Assembly: GCA_905250125.1 (NCBI GenBank)
Contig: CAJNOL010000335.1
Span: 62,001 to 126,000 of the forward strand
Reading direction: 5' to 3'
DNA length: 64,000 nucleotides
Origin: Rotaria sordida
Lineage: Eukaryota > Rotifera > Eurotatoria > Philodinida > Philodinidae
Shown: positions 1-11,459 of the stretch, in pieces
How positions within the stretch are numbered: position 1 is the stretch's first letter
Layout of the letters: each line of letters begins with the position of its first letter
The notes under the pieces: generated by a model
The model's input: only the letters and a program-made list of their open reading frames with translations
The model's database searches: none
What the model was told of the DNA's origin: nothing
Made by a program: the position numbers and the translations under genes

Positions 1-233
1 TTTGTGTTTGTGTTGATGGAATCATATGATGCATTTGTTGTGGTGGTACTTGTTGTTGTATCAATTGTGATTGATGTTGTTGTTGTTGATGATAGCTAAA
101 ATTAAAAGATTTTTCAACAATACATATAAATCTTTTCTTTTTCTACATACTACATTGGTATTTGTGGTGTTTGTTGTTGTTGTTGTTGTTGTTGTGGTAC
201 TGTCATTGATTGATAATATAATGTAGAAGTCAT
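1..233 (-). CDS. 5' end of a Gln-rich protein gene (partial)
   Basis: Not recognised. Exon 1 runs 233-151 on the minus strand and starts with ATG; it encodes a short lead followed by eight consecutive Gln. A 55-bp intron (150-96, GTATGT donor, TTTTAG acceptor) joins in frame to exon 2 (95-1), which is again rich in Gln, His, Pro and Met and leaves the window without a stop. The frame is maintained across the junction, which supports the model. Long Gln/His runs are common at the N-termini of transcription and RNA-binding regulators, but no domain is visible here, so no function is given. Confidence 0.6.
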
Positions 234-3200
234 TTTTTAAAGATATAAATAACACTAATTTACATGGAGACTTAATTGATCTGTAATCGAAGAAGTTTTT
301 TTTAATATTTATCACTAATATCATTCTTATTCTCAATGGTACTATATATATGAAAAAAAGTTTTTCGAAGACTGAATAGATTTTTTTTTATTGTCTTCTT
401 TTTCGTGTGTACATGTGGCAATGATGATGATGATGAGGCATACGCTACACATGTGTATTATAGAAGAAAAAAAATATACCAGACAACACGCGCAGACCTA
501 TATGTATGTATTAAAAAAAAAGCATAAATTTGATAGAAAAAGAAAAAAAACCGGCATCTTGAGTGATGGCATAGTAATGTATGTAAACGAAAGGTCTCCT
601 TCATTCTTTTTTTTTCTGCCTGTCTTTTTCTAATCGCTCTTCTTTCTCTCTGCGTTAGCTTCGACTACATCAATGTATATAATTATTTCTTGTTTCGTTC
701 GTAAAAGCAAGAGGAGAAGAGAGGGGGAAAAAGGGAGATTGTTCTGTTCCTAGCAATCGGAGAATATGCCCTCTTTTTCCTTCTTTTTTTTTCTTTTTTT
801 TTGGCTCGTTTGAGAACAGAACAGAAAAAGAAAAAAAAAACTCAATTAATCGAGGGCATATATAAGTTTGAAAAGTTTGCCGGACATGTTCGCCAAGGGT
901 CAAGTAAAGAGAAAGAGAGAAAGAAAGCGAGAAAGAACGAAGAATAAATAAATGTGAATGACCATGATGATTTATCGCCTATTGATTTCGGGTCAACTAT
1001 GAAAATAGTTTTTTTTTTTAAATATTTCTTTTCGAATGAAAAAAGAAAAGAAATTTAACAACGAATGACAATAATAATGATAAACAATGACAATCGATTG
1101 TCAACTGTAATTCTTTTTTTGTATTTTCTTAGCATTCTAATAAAATGAATAAATGTCATTAATAACTAGAAAGGTTATGTGAAATGTAAACAATGGAAAA
1201 ATCAGAAGCAGAGGCAAACGAGTATATATTGATATATCATATATATGTATTTTTTTTTTTTTTTGTTGGCCCAACTGATAATGACAGCTACTTGACAAAT
1301 CATTATCGAGTCTTTCATCATACGTGTGTTCGCTCATTCAAAATCAATTAGTAAAAGACAATTTATATGCGAACCTCATACATTCAAGTGTTCGACACGA
1401 GCAATTATGCATCGACAAAAGAATGTCAAGTGATTCGATGAACAGATAGATAAAAAAAAAAGAACAAGACACAACACAATTCTCAATCTTGATAACAGAG
1501 AAAAATACACAAGTTTTTATTCGATCAATATTTACATAAATTGAAAATATTATTGTTCAAAAAATAATATGAAAAAATTTCGAAAATCAAAAGTAAAAAA
1601 TTCATTATTTTCTTTTTATTCTCTATTATATCATTGATCAAATGGCATCACCAATCAAATACAAAACAGAATGCATAGTGATGATAGTAATCATAATTTT
1701 TATTCAATGATTTCATAAATTGATTAGTTCTAACTTTTTTTTTTCTGTTCTCTTTAAAAATCAAAATAAATAACATACATAAAAAATAAAAGGATTTTTT
1801 TTCTAGTTCAACAAAAAAAAAAAGTACTTGTTAGTAATAACAGCAATACATTCTATGAATTGAAAAACATTATTATAATTTTTCATACATTTTTTGTGTA
1901 ATGATGAAAAATCAATTTCATGATTGTAGAAGAGAAAACGAATAGGTACAATCGATATATAAAAATTATTTATGTATGAATGATGACGTGGAGATTGTCA
2001 ATGATTGTTATCAAGACAATATGATTCATGAGCTAATGTTAGTCATATGAATCGAGTAAAAACAAGCTTTACTTGTTTAATAAAATTACTCTTTATTTAT
2101 TTATTTTTTGCTTACTTATAATTCATTTGCTGATCAGAAAGATAAATGTGGCAAGAAATGATTTATATCATCAGAAATTAATTTACCTGAACGCATAGAT
2201 TATTTTATTAATGATAAGGGTATGGACGGCGCAAGGCTAAATTTTTAGATGATACAATAAACTTTTGAATACATCTATTTTATCTGCCCTCCTCCAATAA
2301 TGGACATTTCAGGTGTAAAAAAAATCTTTGTCATGTGAATTTAATTTCTCTCAAATGTATGATATATGGAAACTTGAGTATTGTATCATCTGATAATGCA
2401 TAACGAGCTTCAAATTAGTGTAGCAATTTATAACAGAAAAAGATTTATTTAAAATGATTTAAGAAAAATTGAAATATTTTTGCCATTAAATTCTGTTCAA
2501 TGACTATTGTGTTCTTTTTTTGATATTCATGTAAATAGTTGTCCGAAATTTTTAAGAAATATTCTTTCCTTGAAAAAATTACACACATAACAATTAGCTG
2601 GGAAGATAGAGATGTTGTCCTTTATATTGTTGAACGGTTTATTATCGGATATTTTGATTTTAAATTTCAAAATCTAAATTAGAAATTATATTAAAAAGAA
2701 AACAAAAACAAACTATGAATGCCGAACGGCAAGCCCACTTTGATTGGTAATAAAAAAGTAAAGACAATTAATCATTGCGTTTCGTCCATTAAATGTTGCT
2801 TAATCGATCTTCAATTTGTTTGATCAAAGTCATTCAGAATCATATAGTCAGTCTTAGAGAGATGAGAGCCAATTTATGATCATATGATTCGTCCTAATTC
2901 AGCAATATACTTTGAAGATCGCTTATTATGACAGGACAGATTTCAACATAATCAGAATGTCGGATATATACATTTCTATTGCTTTCAGAAATTCTTTTTA
3001 GGAAAAGCAATTGCTACTCCTTGTAATGCTAGTACATTGCCTATGGGTGAATATCTGTTTTCGATTTTTCTTCATTTCTAGTGCAAGAAATATAAGTCGT
3101 GTTTTAAGAGAAAAAAATGTAAATGAACGTGAGAAATTTATTTGATTGAGCCGTTTTATACTTCATCTGTTCAAACTTTAAACCATTGTCAACATTAACA

Positions 3201-3590
3201 GTCATGTTATCTGATTGCGCTTAAATATGATATCGATACTGCTATAGAAAAAAACAGAGAACAAAACATTTCTTTTTCTCTTTCATGAAGTGATCGTTGA
3301 TAGTTATTGAACATCCAACAGAGGTATTATGACGAATTATTTATTTTTGTTGAAATTATTTGATTTGTCATCATTTATTAGAAGTTACTTTGATTTAATT
3401 TATTTAGGTAGAAAAACACTAGATATACAAGAAAAAAAAATATAGTGACCCAGATATTATGAATAAAATAATTGGGCGAAATATACAAGTACGTTTTTAT
3501 TTATAATGATTGAAAATTTAACTGATTTCAAACTATACAATGATTCATACAATCAATTAACAAAAAAGTTCAAACAAAGCAGACGGTCAA
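234..3590. other. Gene-poor region upstream of the Gln-rich gene
   Basis: AT-rich DNA with CT-rich and poly-A/poly-T tracts. No open frame shows codon bias, splice structure or a recognisable motif. The pyrimidine-rich part (590-900) is probably promoter or 5'-UTR sequence of the minus-strand gene at 1-233. A short inverted pair (AGATGATACAAT near 2247 and its complement near 2382) brackets about 150 bp and may be a small MITE. Confidence 0.4.
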
Positions 3591-3599
3591 AGAGAATCA

Positions 3600-4060
3600 A
3601 AAAGTACTAGAAGTGCTGATGTAGAAGATGAAAAACGCCGACGACAATAGAAACAAATGACGATCATGATCAAAACGTTAAAAAAGTGATTTATGATGAA
3701 GTAGGACAAATGTTTCATTTTCTATATGACTTATTCATTAAAGATGATTATACCGGGTTCATCGAGTATAGACTCTTATACCAGAGCATGGTCAATCATT
3801 GTTTGATGAAATATCTGTGATTTCGCAGATTAAACAAGGTAAATATTCAAAAGAAAATCTCTTTATAATGTGTTTCCTTTGATTTTCTTTTGTTTTAGAT
3901 ACAACCGATTGCACTTGGACACAAGTCTATGATAATGCGAACAAAGATGTGTGAGAAAAGAAGTCACACAACTACATTCACAACCCTATATTTTCTCTTA
4001 TTTTCGGGAACGATAAATCTAAAAGAGCTAAAACTTTTTGTGTAGCAGGTAAGATCAAAT
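3600..4060 (+). pseudogene. Unidentified coding-like fragment
   Basis: Short stretches read as protein on the plus strand, for example VKKVIYDEVGQMFHFLYDLF near 3680 and DEISVISQIKQ near 3805-3838. The latter is followed by a GTAAAT donor and a TTTTAG acceptor. Stops and frame changes prevent any full reading. It lies upstream of the SF3B1 pseudogene on the same strand and could be a badly decayed earlier part of it or a separate gene. I could not match it to SF3B1. Confidence 0.25.
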
Positions 4061-4684
4061 AGAAAAATATTCAAAAATCAAGCTACTTTGAAAATCCTCT
4101 CACTCTTTCGATTCTTCTAATAAAAGAAAATAGTTTTTGAAAACAAAAATGACGACCCGATTTGGTCTTAACTGTCAATGGAAAAACTTCAGTCAGATCG
4201 AATGAATTTTTGAATGGCGGTAAAGAGGATAATTAAGATCCTTTCTACTATTCATTTCAAAATCTTGAATAACTTTTAACGGGAAAGATGAAGAGAAAGA
4301 GAGCTGGTGTTTTCATCATTCAAGAAAGAATACCTGGGATCATCAAAGTAAGTTGAAATTTAATTGGTCAGCAATGGACTCATCAGATGAATTCGTAGCG
4401 AAGATTTTGAAATCATTTTGTATTAGATTTTGACGTATTATATGGCTAATCGATAGAGAAAAGTTTTCTTTTTTGATCTATGTAAACAACCACTTTGTTC
4501 AGGATTTTTCCAATATGTATGAATGCATCGCATACTATGTTTTTCTCTACGAACTATAATATATCGTTCATTGATTTTTTCCTGTTCTCTTGTACGTGTA
4601 TGTGTAAACCATGTATTGAAAGACGAAATTTTTTTTTTTTGAAATTTATTTAACGCTACTAATTTAACGACAATAATATCAACA

Positions 4685-6660
4685 TCAAGACCAGAGATTG
4701 ATCATTTAAATGAACGTGTTTGGAATACAATAGTTCGCGCCTATTCTATTGTAACATCAGTACTTGATATACCAGGTTTTATTATCACTTTTTTTTACAT
4801 AGTTGTAAGATTGTACTAAATTTGAAATCTTTAGTGGATATTATTGAACATGGTATGATTTCAAAGAAAATTTATTTATTTTTATTTAATTAATCGTTGT
4901 AGTTTGAGGTGTTGTCGAATGAACAATCAAGAGTATAAAATAATTACAGTTGTAACTATTGTTATGTTAGCAGAAGCAACAGTACTATATGAGATTGAAT
5001 CATTTGGCATTATCATTAAACTATTTTAGAATCAAATCAAACACTATCGTGGAAAAGTAAACGTTTATTTTTTATAAAAGGATAAGTTTATTCAACGTTT
5101 CATTTAGGAATGTGTAGATTAGTGGAAGGTACCTTCGATATGCCGAAAGTAATAACATCGGCATTATAATATAACTTGAAGAAAATTTTTGTTTACAAAT
5201 ACTGTAAGTGTCAATAGTGTTCTACACTTCTTTCATATTTCATCATTGTTTAATTATGTTTCAGACCAATTTGCACTTGTAATTCGTCAGTTGTAATATC
5301 AAAATTATCATTAATAAAATAATAAACTTGTTCATTATTCTCAGATGTTATCTCAGTTAAAGACCTTGAAGATTGTACTTCGCCTTCAATGCTATGGTGA
5401 TCATGACGAAATCTTTTCGATCATTTTTTAATTTTCATGCAAGATGAAGTCTAGTCATTGTCGAAAATAGAACATTGTTCTTTATGAATCATTTTTGATT
5501 GAATAGGACGTGCAGTGCACGTTTTATTATCGAAACAAAATGTTTTTCTTATCTATTTAAAACAAATATGAATAACTTTCATCAAAATATTAGTATTATC
5601 ATATCAATTGAAGAATGATAAAATATTAAAGAAATATAGATTAATATGTCTATTGTCAATATGTACAAAGAGAAATTTTCTTCGAGCTTTCTATACGATA
5701 TAATAGTACTGGTGTCATTACTTTTGGATTAACCTAAGCATTACTAGAAGTACTTCTGATAGAAATATAGAACATATTTATATCTAAAATAAATGGCAAT
5801 ACTCACAATGGATCTATGTTAACAACAGCATCATTTCTCGATAATATTTTCATAGTCAAAAATGAGAAAAAAATATTTTGTCAAATATGAAATTTTGTTA
5901 TAATTTCATTACAGTATTTAGAATTTGATCGAGGCAACTGTAACAAAATATTAGGAAATGTTTCAATTTATCTAATGAACAACCCATCATTTTCTAAGAT
6001 TAATGAAATGGACACTTGTAATTTCGGTTGTATTCTTTTAATGGTTTAAAAAGATATTGTCAATGTTCTATTCATATCATTTATAAAACAATTCAATATT
6101 TATATGTTGCTCTCGAATATTCAAGAATATGTGGCGATGATGAACCTTCGTAAATTTCAATTACCAGATGATGAAATGAAAATTTCTTAGGATTGTTCAA
6201 CATTTTATAACAACAGGATGGTACATAAACTTAAGATGTACAAAAAGATATCATACTATCATTTTTTAAATACTTTTGAAGTCAATGTATCTCATTAGAT
6301 CATTGTAATTATCGACAATTAGTTTATACAACTATTGAAATGGCAAGTCAAGTTGTTTTCATCAGAAGTCATGAAACGTATTGTTGATGATTTAAACGAT
6401 GAATATAAACACGATCGTCAAACGGTAATTGAAACAAGTGAAAAAATGATGACAAATGTAGATTTAGCTGATATTGATTCACATTTAGAAGAACAATTAA
6501 ATTATGGTATATTTTATGCATTTCACAAATAAACAACTGAAGATTCAGTTACATCAAATAATATGTTTAATACATTAGGAAAATCTTGTAGAATATTATA
6601 TTTAAAACAAATATATGAAGTTATTTTATGGTGTTTATATAGTTAAATATGTGAGTGTGG
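4685..6660 (+). pseudogene. SF3B1-like pseudogene (U2 snRNP splicing factor)
   Basis: Several separated segments follow the order of the SF3B1 HEAT-repeat region. Near 4690 RPEIDHLNERVWNTIVRAYS corresponds to the [20 protein letters not shown] part. Near 4965 AEATVLYEIESFG is followed by QIKHYRGK (human AEAATPYGIESFD, RQHRGK). Near 6150 there is a FQLPDDEMK piece (FQSPDEEMK). From 6311 NYRQLVYTTIEMA is followed by a frame change and a 65-residue open stretch containing RIVDDLNDE and ADIDSHLEEQL. Frameshifts, in-frame stops and missing repeats separate them, so it cannot make SF3B1. The spacing suggests introns were once present, so it is a decayed duplicate rather than a processed copy. SF3B1 contacts the branch-point region in the spliceosome; the functional copy is not in this window. 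Confidence 0.8.
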
Positions 6661-7033
6661 AGAAAACAAGTCACACGCCCACAGTCACACCCACTCTCTC
6701 TCTGCTGAATACGTTATCATCGCCAATATGACCGTGTTCGTGAAATCTATATCAGTAAATAAAACTTCAAAATTTATTTCAATTGCTAAAAGATACATAT
6801 TATATAAGTATAATGAGATTGGGCCATTCTTAACAAGGTTATGACTAGAACAATATATAATTGTCTAAAATTGAAAAACATACATCCTCAATTTTGTTCA
6901 ATATTTACATGTAGGCTTTTTCAATGACAAAAGACTAGCTGAGAATGAGATAAAAGCAAGGAATGAAAATTCGGACAACTATGCCTATTGCTAGGTCAGG
7001 TAGCAATCAGTGGTAGAATTGAAATTGACTGCT

Positions 7034-7796
7034 TTATTTGCGATACCATCTTTGTAACGTATTGGGACGTTTGATTTTTCGCTGTAGTTGAAGAACACCA
7101 TAAAGTAAGGCTTCTGCACTTGGTGGACAACTTGGAACATAAATATTGGCTGGGATGATACGATTGCAACCACGGACCTCAATGAAAGCCCATGGATTAT
7201 CGATTGAAATCGGTTAATAATCACATACCACTGAATACGAATAGTAATAGTAGCCATCTCCGTTAGCACATGAACCCATTGAAATGATTCATTTTGGATG
7301 GGACATTTGCTCATAGAAACGTCAAATATCTGTAATACGAAACATAAGTAACATTAATTATTTTGTCGTTACAAGCAATGTTTAGAAAAAGTGTTTAGAG
7401 TAATTACCTGGTGCTATTTTGTTAGTCAAAGTACTAGCAACAATCATGAGGTTGCATTGACAAGGACTAGCCTGAAAGACAACATCAATTCGATCCATAT
7501 CATAACTAGAACAATCATCGACATAGAGATATTCAATATATAACTTTCATGATAAGTTTTCAAGTACAGTACTGAGGAGCAGCCATTTGCATCATTTCGA
7601 CAGCACAACATGCGAGACCGAATGTCAGTGGCCAGGTAGAACCATGTCGGATCAAACTTTGTACGTCTTAGTCAATACAGGTTCTTCTTGAGCAGCCTGA
7701 CTCCGAGGATCAATCGTGTGTTGAACGGTGGGCGAACTTGAAAATTTTGTTACTGCTCTACAATTGAAGACGGCTGTTGAAAAGACGAGTCATGAT
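7034..7796 (-). pseudogene. NDUFS7-like pseudogene (mitochondrial complex I PSST subunit)
   Basis: Read on the minus strand, the copy keeps family landmarks: [20 protein letters not shown], then [39 protein letters not shown] and [20 protein letters not shown], ending WYRK and TAA. Three introns are still recognisable (about 67, 80 and 51 bp, GT-AG), so this is an unprocessed copy. It is broken by two in-frame TGA codons in the third conserved block (one where a Trp is usual in PKWxISMG), by loss of frame and of about 20 residues before the STWPLTFG block, and by changes at conserved sites (SPRQ to SPCQ, VPGCPP to VPSCPP). NDUFS7 carries the N2 iron-sulfur cluster of complex I, so a functional copy must be elsewhere. 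Confidence 0.88.
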
Positions 7797-7799
7797 AGA

Positions 7800-8639
7800 G
7801 GCAGAGAATAATGTAACAATGGCATTGAGCAAATGATCTATTTACAGAAAAAATAATCAAGAGATAATATTACATAGTCACATTTCCTAATGGCAACAGT
7901 TGTTTTTTCTTTGACTTTTGCATGGTATTCTCAGTCGTCTATCGACGAATTGCTGACATTATTAAACATTTACAGTCAGAAAAATGTTTCACATCAAACA
8001 ACGGTAAAATTAGCTGATTATATTGAAAAATGAGTGAGTATTCAACAAAATACGACAAACTATATTGATTGATGATACTAGAGATGCACATTTTAAATGC
8101 AATAATCAGTGGAACTGATGAGCCTAATAGAAACATTGAAGCACAGAACAAGTAAGAAAAGTATCGTTTGAATAATATGTAGTCAAACACGGCACTCTTA
8201 AAAGATAGAACCTAGTTTTCATCTACAATTTTGTGCATCGTATCAAGATCTGTTAGACTCAAGATGCTGAATCATATTTTGTGAGTTTTTGCCGTAATAT
8301 ACCAACTGCAATAGAAACGTTCATGAGAAGTGAATATCACTATTGACTCTCATGACAAAATGCTAATAGTGATCGGCATCAACACTGTTTTATCTTTTTC
8401 AATTTTTATTTTTCAAGCAAATCTCTAACATCCATCGATGACGATAATGAACTCGATGATTTCTACAACATGGTGGTGGTAGAATGTTATAATTTTTCTC
8501 TATCTTTTGTAGACTGTATTGTGTTGAAGAATTATATATGGCTATTAATGTGGATTTACTGACAATACAGAAGAATAAATATTGACCTATGATTCAATAC
8601 AAAAATATCAATATGCCGATGTCAGAATGAAATCGATTG
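7800..8639. other. No gene recognised
   Basis: AT-rich sequence between the NDUFS7 pseudogene and the AATCGATT array. A minus-strand open frame at 7939-8190 is hydrophobic but has no codon signature, domain or splice context that supports it. Confidence 0.3.
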
Positions 8640-9075
8640 AAGAAGACGATAACTGATTAAAGTCGATTATAATCAATTATTTTACAAGAATCACAGTAAT
8701 CAATTAAAAATCTAATTGATTTTAATCGATTATTTCAAAAATCAATCGAAATCAATTTCTTTAGCGGAATCATAGTATTGATTAAAAATCTAATCGATTG
8801 TAAGTAGTTATTTCTAAAATCAATGAAAATCGATTAGATTTTTAATCAATTACTATGATTCCTGTGATAGAAATCAATTTTAATCGATTTCAAAAATAAT
8901 CAATTAAAATCTATTAGATTCTTAATCGATTAAATCGATTAGACTTATAATAGATTATTTCGATTTCTCTAAAAAAAAATCAACTTTTAATCGATTTCTC
9001 CTGAGTAAAATCAATTGATATCAAATCTTACATCGTATTTAATCGAAATTTGGTAATTTTAATCGATATTTTGCG
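8640..9075. repeat. AATCGATT-rich degenerate array with nested palindromes
   Basis: About 435 bp consist mostly of variants of AATCGATT, AATCAATT and ATTAAAAATCTAATCGATT. Because the core is self-complementary, larger inverted units are nested inside. For example, the segment starting GGAATCATAGTATTGATT near 8768 is repeated inverted near 8828-8864. It abuts the left arm of the large palindrome that starts near 9132. No coding potential is seen. Confidence 0.8.
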
Positions 9076-9131
9076 CTTATTTTCCAAAAAATCAATATGA
9101 ATCAGATTTTTAGCACCTTTTTTTTACATGG

Positions 9132-9658
9132 GATAAATAGGTAACAGCAAGTTTGGGTAGATGATTCATGTTTGCACGTAATATGCAAAGAGAAAGGTAT
9201 AACGAAGCCATTGTATACTTACTTTTATACACCAATTGAAAAGGTATCTGCATAATATTTTTCTATCCGATGCACAAAGTATTTTCGAATCTATCAATGT
9301 TAGTGGATATCATGCATTGATGAAAAAAGTACGATACTTTATAAATGACATCAACAAGGAGGAACGATAATTTATATAGCCAGTTAGTGATCAGTTACCT
9401 TTTGCAAAAAAAAAAAATCATATAAAACTTGGCTTACGTACATTTTTTGTATTGACATATTTTTATTAAAAAATAGTACGCTGTATGTCTTAAAGAAAAG
9501 AGGAGTTCAATCTGCTATTCTCAACTTTTGCTTTTCAACAAGCGAATAAGTCGAAAATTGAATAACAATAGAATAAATAGTGTGCTTTGATTAGAAGAAT
9601 CAAAGAAATGCAAAGTTATTTTTGCTGACATATTTCGTATTATTTACAAGAGTGTAAA
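9132..9658 (-). repeat. Left arm of 525-bp palindrome, with truncated 5' copy of the gene at 10351
   Basis: The reverse complement of this arm matches 9863-10385 almost base for base, with only scattered differences by eye. The mirrored copy includes a TATA-like box (CTTTTATACA on the plus strand at 9222-9231), the 5' UTR, and an ATG at 9170 reading leftwards. It encodes MNHLPKLAVTYL, matching MNRLLNLAIIYL of the gene at 10351. Similarity ends about 12-15 codons in, at the edge of the AATCGATT array, so the left gene copy is truncated. Confidence 0.85.
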
Positions 9659-9862
9659 TACTCATCAGGACCCCATATTACAGTTGAAGAGACAAAATGA
9701 AAAGACGACAAAAGGAAATTATACAAATTTCAAAGAAGCACAAAATTGAATTGGAATAGATTTCAAAGAGAGAAAAATCGAAGGAATGAAAGTAAATACA
9801 TGACCAAAATTGTGTGATTTGTATTTTGCGCTCTCAATTATCATGCACAACGATGATGATTG

Positions 9863-10385
9863 TTTACATTTTTGTAAATAATACGAAATATGTCAGCAAA
9901 AATAACTTTGCATTTCTTTGATTCTTCTAATCAAAGCACACTATTTATTCTATTGTTATTCAATTTTCGACTTATTCGCTTGTTGAAAAGCAAAAGTTGA
10001 GAATAGCAGATTGAACTCCTCTTTTCTTTAAGACATACAGCGTACTATTTTTTAATAAAAATATGTCAATACAAAAAATGTACGTAAGCCAAGTTTCACA
10101 CGATTTTTTTTTTGCAAAAGGTAACTGATCACTAATTGGCTATATAAATTATCGTTCCTCCTTGGTTGACGTCATGTATAAAATATTGCACTTTTTTCAT
10201 CAATGCATGATATCTTCTAACATTGATAGATACGAAAGTATTTTTTGCGTAGGATAAAAAAATATTATGCAGGTACCTTCTTAAGAGGTATATAAAAGCA
10301 AGTATACAATGGCTTAGTTATACCTTTCTTTTTGCATATTACGTGCAAACATGAATCGTCTACTCAATCTTGCTATTATCTATTT
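9863..10385 (+). repeat. Right arm of palindrome, containing the promoter of the 10351 gene
   Basis: Inverted copy of 9132-9658 across a spacer of about 205 bp. It contains the proximal promoter and start codon of the secreted-protein gene, so the two arms form a head-to-head, outward-facing promoter pair. Bases differ at a few places; for example the TATA box is TATATAAAAG here and TGTATAAAAG in the mirrored copy. Confidence 0.85.
10289..10298 (+). promoter_or_regulatory. TATA box
   Basis: TATATAAAAG lies 53 bp before the ATG at 10351, which leaves a 5' UTR of roughly 20-30 nt. A similar box sits at the mirrored position in the left arm of the palindrome. Confidence 0.65.
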
Positions 10386-11451
10386 ATATGTGACTGAAAT
10401 ATTGTGTGAAATAAACAATGATGACAAAACTGGAACATGTCGTTGTTACGGTGAACAACATGTCAATCCATTTCCAGCATCACCTGGAAGTAGTCAAAAT
10501 CAATATTTGTGTAATGATAACTCCACTAAAATACTCATTAAAAACCAGTTTGTGCAACTGTTTGTAACTCCTAATTCACAGGACAGCTATTCCACCGTTG
10601 CAGTATATGACTTCAATTTAATGAATTCCGATATTCTATTTTTCTTTATTTTATAGTATACTTTGATATTTCTTCCTACTGCCGAGTACCCAAATCCTTG
10701 TGTCATCAGTGACAGCATTGCAATACCATCTAATTCATCTTGGGCTTGTCCAAATTTTACTGCGGCTAATACAATAGGAAGTAGTACAATTCAACATCAT
10801 TTTCATCTGACTGAGAATATTCTAGTCACTATTAATAATCTGGTTCGAAAATTAATTTTCTACCAAATTTAAACGTATTCTACTTTTCAAATGTTTAGGG
10901 ATCTCATTTCGATATGATGATTACTCAATCGTTTAATCTAATTTCTCAATCGGAAGGTGCTTGTGTTAATTTGCCCTGTGGCTTAGAAGTCACCGGTGCA
11001 ACTCTTCGTAAAAAGAGACAGCCAACAGCATCAGACTCTACCATTTCTCAAGTATGTGATGGATTCATTAATCCTGCACAAAAGAAATGTTTGGGTCAAG
11101 TTGATAAAGGTTTTGTACAATGTTTACGTGTTGGATGTGTGCACGACACTGGTGAAGCACTTGATCAGAGAGTAATTACATAATAAATTTCATGTAATAA
11201 TTTCATATTATTTAATTATATTCTTTATTATATTTATTTAGTATGCTCACGGAGCTGCGACGTTGTTGCTTCAAAGTAGCGTCGAGCAATATAAGACTGA
11301 TAAGAACTTTAAAGGCTATTTGCTCAAAGCAGACGCACAAGCTGCAGAAATAATCAAACAAGCACAGAAAGGAGTGAACCAAATGATTCAAAATTCAGAG
11401 CCGGTGTGCAAAGAGAATGGAAAAGAACTTAATTGTCTTCAACCGTTGTAA
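10351..11451 (+). CDS. Secreted cysteine-rich protein, possible VWD-like domain (4 exons)
   Basis: Exons 10351-10602, 10657-10842, 10899-11171 and 11242-11451 join in phase 0 across introns of 54, 56 and 70 bp, giving about 306 residues. Residues 1-20 form a signal peptide (MNRLLNLAIIYLYVTEILCE). The next part, CRCYGEQHVNPF, resembles the start of a von Willebrand D domain (C..GDPH..TF). Later HHFHLTENILVTINNL and SEGACVNLPCG sit where the end of such a domain would be. A basic KKRQ near residue 175 could be a furin-type site. The C-terminal 70 residues are probably helical. The domain call is an inference from motif spacing only; secretion is well supported. The promoter and start lie in the right arm of the large palindrome. 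AATAAA follows near 11613. Confidence 0.75.
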
Positions 11452-11459
11452 AGCACAAA

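Noticed and set aside
391..903. Open frames at 391-633 (+) and 670-903 (-)
   Set aside because: Both are low-complexity translations of A/T and CT-rich tracts with no splice context or domain.
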